16,887 bases of DNA from an uncultured Atopostipes sp. (GCA_910588235.1 CAJUOQ010000042.1:1-16887); one strand, 5' to 3'; shown: positions 1-7,252, counted from the first letter of the stretch. Notes: a model not told the origin generated them from the letters alone. Made by a program: numbers and translations.

Positions 1-52
1 GGATCCGTACGTCTGGTGGTGTGAGAGGACGATTTATTTCGTCCTACTCGAT
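1..52 (+). mobile_element. Group II intron, 3' end only (partial domain V and complete domain VI)
   Basis: The first 52 bases fold like the tail of a bacterial group II intron. Positions 5-20 (CCGTACGTCTGGTGGT) look like the 3' strand of domain V, whose 5' strand would lie before the window. The joiner GTGTGAGAGG follows. Domain VI is 23-49: GAG plus AGGACGA pairs with TCGTCCT plus CTC across the loop TTTATT, leaving A46 as the only bulged base. Group II introns use such a bulged A, seven or eight bases before the 3' splice site, as the lariat branch point. Here CTACTCGAT puts the intron end at about 52, with the usual terminal AY. The reverse transcriptase/maturase ORF would be upstream. The 3' exon (53 onward) is not recognised as a gene, so the insertion looks intergenic. 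I recognise the joiner and 3' end from memory of intron families and have not aligned them. Confidence 0.75.
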
Positions 53-184
53 TGAAAGACAATGATGTTTTTGACTGAAATGTTAAAAGAGGATAGGTAC
101 AGTATTTACAGAAGAGAGCTTCGCATTTCTGCAACAAATGAAATATTATGTTGTGAATGAAATATAATTGTAATCTATTTTAAA

Positions 185-212
185 TTGCAATCAGGATTGA
201 CGATGTTATACT
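185..212 (+). promoter_or_regulatory. Candidate extended -10 promoter for ftsE or a short leader RNA
   Basis: TTGCAA (185-190) is followed by a 16-base spacer and TATACT (207-212). The spacer ends in TGT, giving the extended -10 form TGnTATACT. The -10 matches the sigma-A consensus at five of six bases and the -35 at four of six. Transcription would start near 218-220, exactly at the foot of the hairpin that follows. Confidence 0.6.
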
Positions 213-218
213 ACTTCC

Positions 219-270
219 AGTGACGGAAAAGCGGCGGTTTTATTACGCATCCCCGTGTCTGTCACTTTTT
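219..270 (+). terminator. Terminator-like hairpin in the ftsE leader (attenuator candidate)
   Basis: AGTGACGG (219-226) pairs with CTGTCACT (259-266), eight base pairs including one G-U. The 32-base loop can fold further, and the sequence runs straight into TTTTTATTAT. The predicted start of the upstream promoter falls at the 5' foot, so the element is either an attenuator in front of ftsEX or the terminator of a roughly 50-base RNA. The stem is short and the loop large, so strength is uncertain. Confidence 0.45.
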
Positions 271-321
271 ATTATGTACAATTGTACAAAAAATACCCAA
301 AAAATAAGGTGTTAATTTATT

Positions 322-1008
322 ATGATTGAAATGAAAGATGTAACAAAAGTATATGACAATGGAATAACAGCTATCCAAGATTTGTCTGTTCTGATCGAAC
401 AAGGCGAATTTGTTTATGTTGTAGGGCCTAGTGGGGCAGGTAAATCGACGTTTATGCGTTTGATCTATCGTGAAGTACTCCCTACAAAAGGTACGGTAGA
501 AGTCACTGATTTTGATGTCGCAAAAATAAAACGAAAAGAGATCCCTCTCTTAAGACGTCAAGTTGGTGTTGTTTTCCAAGACTTTAAGTTATTACCAACT
601 TTAACGGTCTATGAAAATATTGCGTATGCAATGGAAGTTTTAGGCAAGAGCCCTCGCCAAATAAGTAGTCGAGTAAAAGAAGTTCTTAAACTAGTTGATT
701 TAGAGCAAAAAGAAAATATGCTTCCGAATGAACTATCCGGAGGAGAGCAACAACGAGTGGCGATCGCAAGAGCTATTGCGAATATGCCACGTGTTTTAAT
801 CGCCGATGAGCCAACTGGAAACTTAGACCCTGAAACATCGAAAGGAATTATGGAAATTCTTGAGCATATTAATGCGCAAGGAACAACCGTAATTATGGCG
901 ACGCACAATAGCGAGATTGTTAACGCAAGAAAACATCGTGTTATTGTGATTGACGATGGCCGTATTACTCGTGATGATGAAGAAGGGGGCTACTCATTTG
1001 AAAATTAG
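322..1008 (+). CDS. ftsE: FtsE, cell-division ABC ATPase
   Basis: FtsE is the cytoplasmic ATPase of the FtsEX complex. It transmits conformational change through FtsX to extracellular peptidoglycan hydrolases rather than moving a substrate. The 228-residue protein has every ABC motif: Walker A GPSGAGKST (residues 35-43), Q-loop Gln86, signature LSGGEQQ (138-144), Walker B VLIADEP (158-164), D-loop NLD (167-169) and H-loop His195. The length is normal for FtsE, and the opening (MIEMKDVTKVY) is typical of Gram-positive FtsE. The ATG at 322 follows AAGGTG at 306-311. The 3' end overlaps ftsX by 11 bases, so the two are translationally coupled. Identification is firm from the sequence and the adjacent ftsX. 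Confidence 0.96.
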   Translation: MIEMKDVTKVYDNGITAIQDLSVLIEQGEFVYVVGPSGAGKSTFMRLIYREVLPTKGTVEVTDFDVAKIKRKEIPLLRRQVGVVFQDFKLLPTLTVYENIAYAMEVLGKSPRQISSRVKEVLKLVDLEQKENMLPNELSGGEQQRVAIARAIANMPRVLIADEPTGNLDPETSKGIMEILEHINAQGTTVIMATHNSEIVNARKHRVIVIDDGRITRDDEEGGYSFEN

Positions 1009-1885
1009 AACAGTTTGGCGTCACATTAAAGAGGGAATGAAAAGTATCCGCCGTAATGGTTGGATGAGTTTTGCAGCAGTTTCTGCTGTATCCATTACCT
1101 TATTATTGGTAGGAGCCCTTATCGGAGTCGTTTCTAATATCAATGAACTTGCGACAGACATTGAAAATGATGTCAGTGTACGTGTGTATGTTGATTTAGC
1201 TGCTGACGATGAAGATCGTGATGCACTAGAAGAAGAATTACAAGGTATAGATAATGTAGAAGAAGTGACCTTCTCAAGTCGAGAAGATGAATTAGAAAAT
1301 GTTGTAGGAAGTTATGGAGATACTTTCGAGCTCTTTGAAGGAGACGAAAACCCATTACACGATGTATTTATTGTTGATACAGATTCACCAGAAAGCACAG
1401 CAAATGTCGCTGAAGAAGTTGAACCTATGGAATATGTTTCAGATGTAAACTATGGTGGAGCACAAGCAGATCGCTTGTTTAAGATGACTTCAACCATTCG
1501 AAATATTGGGGGAATCATTATTATTGCCTTGATATTTACCGCGATATTCCTCATATCAAATACCATCCGCATTACAATTTTCTCACGTAGTACTGAAATA
1601 GAAATTATGAAATTAGTCGGAGCGACCAACTGGTTTATCCGTTGGCCATTTTTAATTGAAGGTGCCCTGATTGGATTTATCGGAGCGATTATTCCTTCAG
1701 TTGTCTTATGGTTTGTCTATGATTCTGTTTATACGACAATGTCTAGTTTCTTATCTGGCACCTATTTCGCCTTGTTGGCGCCTAATCCATTTATCTATCA
1801 ATTAATTCTATTGATTACGGTTATTGGGGTTGTCATTGGAGCGATCGGATCAGCCTTCTCCATTAGAAGATTCCTAGACACTTAA
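998..1885 (+). CDS. ftsX: FtsX, membrane partner of FtsE
   Basis: FtsX is the permease-like membrane subunit that couples FtsE ATPase activity to cell-wall hydrolase activation outside the cell. I chose the TTG at 998, giving 295 residues, because AGAAGGGGG (981-989) lies at proper spacing and the product then starts MKIRTVWRHIKEGMKSIRRNG, as FtsX proteins do. An in-frame ATG at 950 has no such site and would add an unusual extension. Topology is a cytoplasmic N-terminus, a first membrane segment at about residues 26-47, an acidic extracellular domain to about 165, then three more segments ending in SIRRFL, matching the four-segment FtsX/MacB-like permease fold. The acidic extracellular loop is the expected contact for the hydrolase encoded just downstream. 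Confidence 0.95.
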   Translation: MKIRTVWRHIKEGMKSIRRNGWMSFAAVSAVSITLLLVGALIGVVSNINELATDIENDVSVRVYVDLAADDEDRDALEEELQGIDNVEEVTFSSREDELENVVGSYGDTFELFEGDENPLHDVFIVDTDSPESTANVAEEVEPMEYVSDVNYGGAQADRLFKMTSTIRNIGGIIIIALIFTAIFLISNTIRITIFSRSTEIEIMKLVGATNWFIRWPFLIEGALIGFIGAIIPSVVLWFVYDSVYTTMSSFLSGTYFALLAPNPFIYQLILLITVIGVVIGAIGSAFSIRRFLDT

Positions 1886-1960
1886 TGAAAAAGAACCTTT
1901 TTTAGAAATAAAAAATGAATTGAAGCAAAAAGCATTTAATATTTGGAGGAAATAGAAAAA

Positions 1961-3190
1961 ATGAAGAGAAAAAGATTTTTGTCATTAGCCTTAGCAGGAA
2001 CATTAAGTTTATCAGCACTAGCAACGCCCACATTAGCCGTTGAAGCTTCTCCTTCATCGGTTTCAGACTTTGATTCTTTAATTTCAGAATTATCCGCAGA
2101 AGAGGATGAAGTAGCGAATCAACTAGAAACTCTTCAAGCAGATATGGAGCATAATGAAGCAGAGGCGGAAGAGCTTGTCGCTGAAATGACAGAAACCCAA
2201 GAATTCCTTGAAAGTTTGCAAGTTGAAGTGGAAGAATTAAAAGATATAATTGAAAAACGTGAAGCCCAATTAAATGAACAAGCACGTGGTGTCCAAGTAA
2301 TGGGTGAGATGGGTAATATTGTCAGTTTTATCTTAAATGCAGATTCTTTAAATGATATTGTTGGCCGTTTAAATGTTGTTTCAACACTTATTTCCTCCAA
2401 TAAACAAACAGTGGCTCAACAAAAAGAAGATCAAAAATTAGTCGAAGCAAAAGAAAATGAAACGCTTGAAAAACAAGAGGAGCAAAATCAATTAGCAGCT
2501 AAACTTGAAGCAAATAAAGCAGCTTTAGGAGAACAAAAAGCAGAACAAGAGAGTATCTTGGCTCGAAAAGCTTCTGAAAAAGAAGAGGTTGAAGAAGAGC
2601 GTAGTGCGCTTGTTGCGCAAGCTGAAGCAGCTGAAGAACGCCGAAAAAGTTTAGAAGTCGCAAACTCTACTGCTGCCTCTGCGGATGTAGAAGCAAGTGA
2701 AGAAACGAATGAAGAAGCAACTACAGAAACGAATGAAGAAGAAAATGTAGAGGTTGAAGGAGAAGAAGCAGCTACAGATTCAGAAGCTGTGACAACGAGC
2801 TCTACAAGTTCTGCACCAGCTCCTGCACCTGCAACGACTGACAGTTCTGTTGTGGGCATTGCGCAAGGATTACAAGGTATTCCTTATGTGTATGGTGGAG
2901 GAAGTACGTCAGGATTTGATTGTTCTGGTTTTACAACCTATGTATTTGCGCAGGCAGGTCGTTCATTACCTCGTACAGCAGCAGCTCAATATGGCGCAAC
3001 CAGTCGTATTTCTAGAAGCGAAGCTCAACCAGGAGACTTAGTGTTCTTTAGCCAAGGCGGCGGGGTAGACCATGTAGGTATCTATATGGGCGGTGGAAAC
3101 TTCATCGGTGCCCAAACCTCAACAGGTGTCGCTGTCTCTACGATTGATTCAGGTTATTGGGCGAACCATGTGACTGGTTTTGGCCGTTAA
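1961..3190 (+). CDS. Secreted coiled-coil NlpC/P60 peptidoglycan hydrolase (CwlO/SagA-like)
   Basis: Likely a cell-wall endopeptidase cutting stem peptides, and the probable target of FtsEX. The ATG at 1961 follows GGAGG (1945-1949); an in-frame TTG at 1943 overlaps that site and is rejected. The 409-residue product starts with a signal peptide (MKRKRF, a hydrophobic stretch, cleavage near ALATPTLA). It continues with a long Glu/Gln/Ala coiled coil (about 32-230), an acidic Thr/Glu/Ser linker with an APAPAPA stretch (about 235-300), and a C-terminal NlpC/P60 domain (about 305-409). Catalytic Cys321 lies in DCSGF and His371 in DHVGIY. The usual polar third residue position reads FIGAQTSTG, with Gly383 where many family members have His. 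Coiled coil plus NlpC/P60 is the CwlO layout of FtsEX-dependent enzymes; streptococcal PcsB has a CHAP domain instead. It lies 75 bases after ftsX with no strong promoter seen, so it is probably co-transcribed. Confidence 0.9.
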   Translation: MKRKRFLSLALAGTLSLSALATPTLAVEASPSSVSDFDSLISELSAEEDEVANQLETLQADMEHNEAEAEELVAEMTETQEFLESLQVEVEELKDIIEKREAQLNEQARGVQVMGEMGNIVSFILNADSLNDIVGRLNVVSTLISSNKQTVAQQKEDQKLVEAKENETLEKQEEQNQLAAKLEANKAALGEQKAEQESILARKASEKEEVEEERSALVAQAEAAEERRKSLEVANSTAASADVEASEETNEEATTETNEEENVEVEGEEAATDSEAVTTSSTSSAPAPAPATTDSSVVGIAQGLQGIPYVYGGGSTSGFDCSGFTTYVFAQAGRSLPRTAAAQYGATSRISRSEAQPGDLVFFSQGGGVDHVGIYMGGGNFIGAQTSTGVAVSTIDSGYWANHVTGFGR

Positions 3191-3215
3191 ATAAAATTCC
3201 AATGATTAAATGCGT

Positions 3216-3260
3216 AAAAATCCTCAAGTATTCTTTTTTGAATGCTTGAGGATTTTTATT
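3216..3260 (+). terminator. Rho-independent terminator after the NlpC/P60 gene
   Basis: AAAATCCTCAAGTATTC (3217-3233) pairs with GAATGCTTGAGGATTTT (3240-3256), 17 pairs with one G-U, across a TTTTTT loop, and ends in T-rich sequence. The A-rich 5' arm means it could also work for transcription from the other strand. It closes the ftsE-ftsX-hydrolase unit. Confidence 0.92.
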
Positions 3261-3339
3261 TATGTAACGATCAATGCCGGCTTTAGTGTTTAAAACGCGG
3301 ATAATTCATTATGAGGTGTGGTTCCTGCTTTAGACGCAT

Positions 3340-3369
3340 TTTACAAATGAAGAACTTCTAAAAAATAAT
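3340..3369 (+). promoter_or_regulatory. Candidate promoter for the leader ORF and PDZ gene
   Basis: TTTACA (3340-3345), an 18-base spacer and AATAAT (3364-3369) give five of six matches at each box. It is the best placed pair between the terminator at 3216-3260 and the strong ribosome binding site at 3413. The AT-rich context makes chance matches likely. Confidence 0.35.
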
Positions 3370-3394
3370 TGTACAAAATAAACAGGAGCTATTT

Positions 3395-3461
3395 AGATCG
3401 CTACGATCTTTCAAGGAGGAAAAGAAAAATGCGTGTTGAAATGCAGCAGTTAAGACGGTAA
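3395..3461 (+). CDS. Leader-type small ORF of 10 codons with a hairpin before its ribosome binding site
   Basis: An ORF at 3429-3461 encodes MRVEMQQLRR. It is preceded by an ideal Shine-Dalgarno sequence AAGGAGGA (3413-3420), spaced 8 bases from the ATG, which is better than that of most full-length genes here. Directly upstream is a perfect hairpin, AGATCG/CGATCT with loop CTA (3395-3409). The peptide has no signal sequence or known domain. It could be a leader peptide controlling the PDZ-protein gene 52 bases downstream, a tiny functional peptide, or the surviving 5' end of a decayed gene (MRVE resembles the start of ribosomal protein L33, MRVN, but the match stops there). Function unknown; that the site is translated is an inference from the ribosome binding site. 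Confidence 0.45.
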
Positions 3462-3513
3462 AATTAATTTAAATATTTTTAAAAATATAGTCATAAAAAT
3501 AGGAGAGAGAATA

Positions 3514-4704
3514 TTGGCAAATAACTTAATGTGGTCCGTCATTCTATACTTAATACAGCCTGTTTTTTTAATTGGTTTGGTCTATGCACAGTTTAATCGA
3601 AATAAACGAGTGCATTATACCCGCGAGCATTTTCGGGTAAATTTCAACCGGAAAAACTTTGAACTCAAGGATTATCTGCTCAAAGGTTTGCTTCCAGGGA
3701 TTATCTTGTCTTTATTGTCCCTCTTTATTGGGATACCACTAACGATTGAATGGTATTTAGTTTACCAAGTCTTAACGATTATTTTATTAGTAGTGGCTGG
3801 TTCACGTTTCATCCATCCATTGTTTACATTTCCGATGAGTATTTTTATTCTGTATGGTTTGAATTTTGCTGGAATCGATTTACCTTTTTCGAAGTTAAAT
3901 CAAATCTTTAATCAACAAACATATCTAATCAATCAAACAGCTAATCAATTACCAACATTGACGATGAATCTTTTAGTGTTCGCTACTTTAATCTTACTAG
4001 TTTCTACCTTTGCTATGAATAGTCGCGATGAACATAAAATTTATCCGATGCTTAAAACATCCAAAAGAGGAAAAACGGTCGCGAAGTATCAAAAGAATTC
4101 TCTATGGGCACTGCCGTTAATGGTGATCGTTCCGGGAGAAGTCATTGAACCATTTGCTGATTGGTGGCCTTTACTCAATATTAATGGGAATCAATATGCG
4201 TTTTTACTGTTGCCACTCCTTGTCGGATTTCACTATACTGTTTCAACGCAATTTCTTGAAGAAGCCACTACAGCTTTACAGACAGAATTTAGATATTTAG
4301 CTATTAGTGGAGTCCTTTTATCTATAATTTCTTATTTCTATCCTCGCTTAAGTATTTGGAGCATGCTTTTATTATTCCTTGGGGGCTTGTTTATCCTTGT
4401 ACGTCACCGTCGAAGAGAAAATATGTGGAGCTTCCGTTATGGACCAGCAGATGAAGGTTTACGAGTCATTGCGATTCGTCAGAATTCACCTGCTGAGCGT
4501 TTAGACTTAGCGATTGGCGATGCCATCTTAGATTTTAACGATCAAGAGTTGACGGATATGGAAGAATATTATAAAACGTTAGCTCACAACCGGTCTTATG
4601 CGAAGATGCGTATTAGAAGAAAAGATGGAGAAATTGTGATTGCAGAAACGCCTTTATATGATGATGACTACAATAATTTAGGCTTGTTGTTACTTGATCA
4701 ATAA
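3514..4704 (+). CDS. Polytopic membrane protein with C-terminal PDZ domain (MinJ-like)
   Basis: The 396-residue protein has several hydrophobic segments through about residue 300 (for example VILYLIQPVFLIGLVYA near the start, GIILSLLSLFIGIPL, and later ones ending near GLFILVR). A cytoplasmic PDZ-like domain follows (about 310-393), with EGLRVIAIRQNSPAERLDLAIGD as its binding-groove region. In Bacillus, MinJ has the same layout, links DivIVA to the Min division-site system, and is encoded near ftsEX. That context supports a MinJ-like call, but sequence conservation in this family is low and no catalytic residues exist to check. The start is the TTG at 3514, seven bases after AGGAGAG (3501-3507). 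phoP begins 48 bases after the stop with no clear terminator, so read-through into phoPR is plausible. It could instead be a general PDZ scaffold. Confidence 0.7.
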   Translation: MANNLMWSVILYLIQPVFLIGLVYAQFNRNKRVHYTREHFRVNFNRKNFELKDYLLKGLLPGIILSLLSLFIGIPLTIEWYLVYQVLTIILLVVAGSRFIHPLFTFPMSIFILYGLNFAGIDLPFSKLNQIFNQQTYLINQTANQLPTLTMNLLVFATLILLVSTFAMNSRDEHKIYPMLKTSKRGKTVAKYQKNSLWALPLMVIVPGEVIEPFADWWPLLNINGNQYAFLLLPLLVGFHYTVSTQFLEEATTALQTEFRYLAISGVLLSIISYFYPRLSIWSMLLLFLGGLFILVRHRRRENMWSFRYGPADEGLRVIAIRQNSPAERLDLAIGDAILDFNDQELTDMEEYYKTLAHNRSYAKMRIRRKDGEIVIAETPLYDDDYNNLGLLLLDQ

Positions 4705-4752
4705 CGGGTAAAATAGTATCAATTCTTTGACCGAACAGAAAGGAACGATCAC

Positions 4753-5463
4753 ATGAAGAAAGTACTTATTATCGAGGATGAACAATCTATTTTAAAGTTG
4801 CTGAGTTATAACCTTGAACAAGAAGGTTATAACGTGGAAGTGACGATGGATGGCCAAGAAGGACTTGAATTAGCGCTTGAGAATGGCTACGACATGATTT
4901 TATTAGACTTAATGTTACCGAACAAAGATGGGATAGAGATTTGTCGAACATTACGCCAAGAAAAAAGTGAAGTGCCGATTATTATGCTGACAGCAAAAGA
5001 TACGGAAGTGGACAAAATTTTAGGTCTGGAAATGGGCGCGGATGATTATATTACAAAACCATTCAGTCCTCGAGAAGTATTAGCCCGAATGAAAGCTATT
5101 TTTAGACGTGCGGAACGGTCACCGTCTAAAGATATCGTGGGCGAAAAAAATCCAGAAGAAACGATCGTGATTGGGGAGATAGAGATTTTCCCAGAAAAAT
5201 ATGAAGTATTCGTCCGCGGTGAACCGATCGAATTAACTCCGAAAGAATTTGATCTACTCTTGTACTTTGCTCGTCGAGACGGACGGATCTTAAGTCGGGA
5301 ACATTTACTAGATGCGATTTGGAATTATGATTTTGCGGGTGAGACTAGAATCGTAGATGTTCATGTGAGTCATTTACGTGAAAAAATTGAAAAAGATACA
5401 AGAAAACCTGAATATATTATGACCGCGCGTGGTTTTGGTTATAAGTTAGAGATACCAAAATGA
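4753..5463 (+). CDS. phoP: PhoP, phosphate-regulon response regulator (OmpR family)
   Basis: PhoP is the DNA-binding output of the phosphate-limitation two-component system. The 236-residue protein has a receiver domain with acidic pocket Glu8-Asp9, phosphoacceptor Asp52 in LLLDLMLP, Thr80 and Lys102 (TKPF). A short linker leads to an OmpR/PhoB winged helix (about 130-234) with ELTPKEFDLLLYFARRDGR and the recognition region VDVHVSHLREKIEK. The ATG at 4753 follows AAAGGAA. Its stop overlaps the phoR start as ATGA. The receiver alone does not separate PhoP from the related WalR; the pst operon immediately downstream decides for PhoP. Confidence 0.92.
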   Translation: MKKVLIIEDEQSILKLLSYNLEQEGYNVEVTMDGQEGLELALENGYDMILLDLMLPNKDGIEICRTLRQEKSEVPIIMLTAKDTEVDKILGLEMGADDYITKPFSPREVLARMKAIFRRAERSPSKDIVGEKNPEETIVIGEIEIFPEKYEVFVRGEPIELTPKEFDLLLYFARRDGRILSREHLLDAIWNYDFAGETRIVDVHVSHLREKIEKDTRKPEYIMTARGFGYKLEIPK

Positions 5464-7244
5464 AAGAAATAAAACACAAGTTATATGCCTTATACTTTTT
5501 TATTGTAGCTGTGTTTATTTTATTCCTTTATTTTTTATTGTCCCATGTAGTGGAAGAACGTTTAGTGGAACACCAACGAACAGATCTAGAACAAGATATG
5601 GTGGTTTTGGCCGAGTATGTCGAAGAGCATGAAGCAGAAAGTCAACTGAATGGAGAAGAAATCATCCAATTATTGGAGGATCTAGCTCCTGTCCTTCAAA
5701 AACGAATGACCGTCATAGACCTTGAAGGGCAGCCGCTCTATGATTCAGCGGCCTCTATTGATCCCACAGAAAATATTTTCGATCACCCTGAAATTCAACA
5801 ATTGTTAAGGGGCGAAAGCATGAGTGTCTATCAAAAAGATCCAGACGATGAAGATCATGATCAATACGCTGTGAGCCAAGTTATTTTTAATCAAAATGAA
5901 GAACCGCTAGTTATTGTCCGTTTATCGCATGAAATAACCACGTTGACGAGTGCTATTCAACTGTCTCTGAGAATTCAGCTCATCGGTACCATCATTCTGG
6001 CGATTGTGATTATTGCATTAGCCACAAATTGGATGAATCGTATTACAGATGCTCTAACGGAAATGGGTAGCGTGATGACTCGCTTAAAAAATGCGGATTA
6101 TGAGGCGCGTTATAGAAAGCAGTCTTATCAAGAAGTCGATGCATTAGGCCATTCAATGAATGAATTAGCGGTTAATTTAAAACAACAAAAACAAGACCTC
6201 AAAGCAAGTGAAGAGCGGATTTATGGTTTGATCAATCATTTGGTGATAGGGGTTATTTTATTAGACGAAACGCGCCATATCCAAATGGTTAACCCGATTG
6301 TGAATGAATTACTGGGCACTAATTTATATGGAAAGATTACCCATTTATACACGGACTATATTCGCAGCGCAGAGCTGATTGAATTGATCGAAGAAGCTTA
6401 TGAAAAAAATGAAACGATAAACGCAGAACTAAAAATGTATTTTCCTGAAGAAAAAACATTGGATGCGAATGTCATCCCCGTTCCTGGTAAAACAGCGGGA
6501 ACACCGAATTATATTGTGTTACTTTATGATATTACGGAGATTCGACGCTTAGAAAATATTCGAACGGATTTTGCTACCAATGTTTCTCATGAATTGAGAA
6601 CGCCTATTACTGCGTTAAAAGGGTTTAGTGAAACTTTACTCGACGGTGCTATGTATGATCAAGAAGTATTGACAGAGTTTTTAGAGATTATGTTAAAAGA
6701 ATCGACGAGACTCGATCACATGGTGCAAGATATCTTACAGTTATCCAAGTTAGAACAAGGACGAGCGCTGGCTAGTACGGAAGCCATTGAAGTTCGTTAC
6801 ATTGTCGAAGAAGTGTTTCAAATCTTACAACAAAAAATTGAATTAAAAAATATGACCTGTTTTATAAAAGAAAACGAACCGATTAAAGTAAGAGGAAATC
6901 GTGATGACTTAAAACAAATCTTAATGAATTTAATCGCCAACGCGATTACTTATACCCCTGAAAATGGGGAAGTCTTTGTGCAGTTGGAGCGAGTCGGACA
7001 TGAAGCAAAAATCCAAATTATCGATAATGGCATAGGGATTCCAGAAGAAGACCAGGTCCGCATTTTTGAAAGATTTTATCGGGTGGATAAAGCACGAAGT
7101 CGTAATTCTGGGGGCACAGGTCTCGGCCTTTCCATTGTAAAATGGGCAGTCGATAACATGAATGGACGAATTGAATTGACAAGTAAAGAAAATATCGGAA
7201 CGACGTTTACCATCTGGCTTCCTTTACATACTGAAAAAGAATAA
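5460..7244 (+). CDS. phoR: PhoR, phosphate-regulon sensor histidine kinase
   Basis: PhoR phosphorylates PhoP under phosphate limitation. The 594-residue protein has a first membrane segment (about 8-28), an extracellular sensor region with many acidic residues (about 30-165), a second segment (about 170-190), a HAMP linker (about 190-245) and a PAS domain (about 250-360). The H-box is FATNVSHELRTPITALKG with phosphoacceptor His377. The ATPase domain has an N-box (LKQILMNLIANAITYTP), G1 (DNGIGI), an F-box (IFERFYRVDKARS) and G2 (GGTGLGLSIV). All catalytic motifs are intact. The four-base overlap with phoP indicates translational coupling. The extracellular-domain-plus-PAS layout is that of the large Gram-positive PhoR/PnpS type. 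In the known system PhoR is thought to read Pst transporter state through PhoU, which is encoded downstream. Confidence 0.93.
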   Translation: MKEIKHKLYALYFFIVAVFILFLYFLLSHVVEERLVEHQRTDLEQDMVVLAEYVEEHEAESQLNGEEIIQLLEDLAPVLQKRMTVIDLEGQPLYDSAASIDPTENIFDHPEIQQLLRGESMSVYQKDPDDEDHDQYAVSQVIFNQNEEPLVIVRLSHEITTLTSAIQLSLRIQLIGTIILAIVIIALATNWMNRITDALTEMGSVMTRLKNADYEARYRKQSYQEVDALGHSMNELAVNLKQQKQDLKASEERIYGLINHLVIGVILLDETRHIQMVNPIVNELLGTNLYGKITHLYTDYIRSAELIELIEEAYEKNETINAELKMYFPEEKTLDANVIPVPGKTAGTPNYIVLLYDITEIRRLENIRTDFATNVSHELRTPITALKGFSETLLDGAMYDQEVLTEFLEIMLKESTRLDHMVQDILQLSKLEQGRALASTEAIEVRYIVEEVFQILQQKIELKNMTCFIKENEPIKVRGNRDDLKQILMNLIANAITYTPENGEVFVQLERVGHEAKIQIIDNGIGIPEEDQVRIFERFYRVDKARSRNSGGTGLGLSIVKWAVDNMNGRIELTSKENIGTTFTIWLPLHTEKE

Positions 7245-7252
7245 TATATAAA

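Larger units (their letters stand above)
53..321 (+). other. Gene-free leader upstream of ftsE
   Basis: No convincing coding frame is present in this stretch on either strand. It is AT-rich. It holds the 3' flank of the group II intron, an isolated TATAAT at 163-168 without a good -35, the promoter at 185-212, a terminator-like hairpin at 219-270, a 14-base perfect palindrome at 275-288 and the ftsE ribosome binding site AAGGTG at 306-311. In related bacteria prfB or secA often lies before ftsE, but no remnant of either is visible here. Confidence 0.6.

Noticed and set aside
1887..1905. AAAAAG-AAC-CTTTTT hairpin after ftsX as a terminator
   Set aside because: The stem is short and almost all A-T with a three-base loop; it would barely terminate, and the hydrolase gene has no clear promoter of its own.
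1902..2859. Long open frames on the - strand opposite the NlpC/P60 gene
   Set aside because: They mirror the Glu/Ala/Gln-rich codon bias of the coiled-coil gene, encode low-complexity Ser/Leu-rich sequence and lack ribosome binding sites.
280..3378. Shared 12-mer AATTGTACAAAA at 280-291 and 3367-3378
   Set aside because: Several 12-mer repeats are expected by chance in an AT-rich window of this size; noted only in connection with the palindrome.
3473..3488. Perfect 16-base palindrome ATATTTTTAAAAATAT
   Set aside because: It is made only of A and T in an AT-rich gap, so it is weak evidence for a hairpin or an operator.
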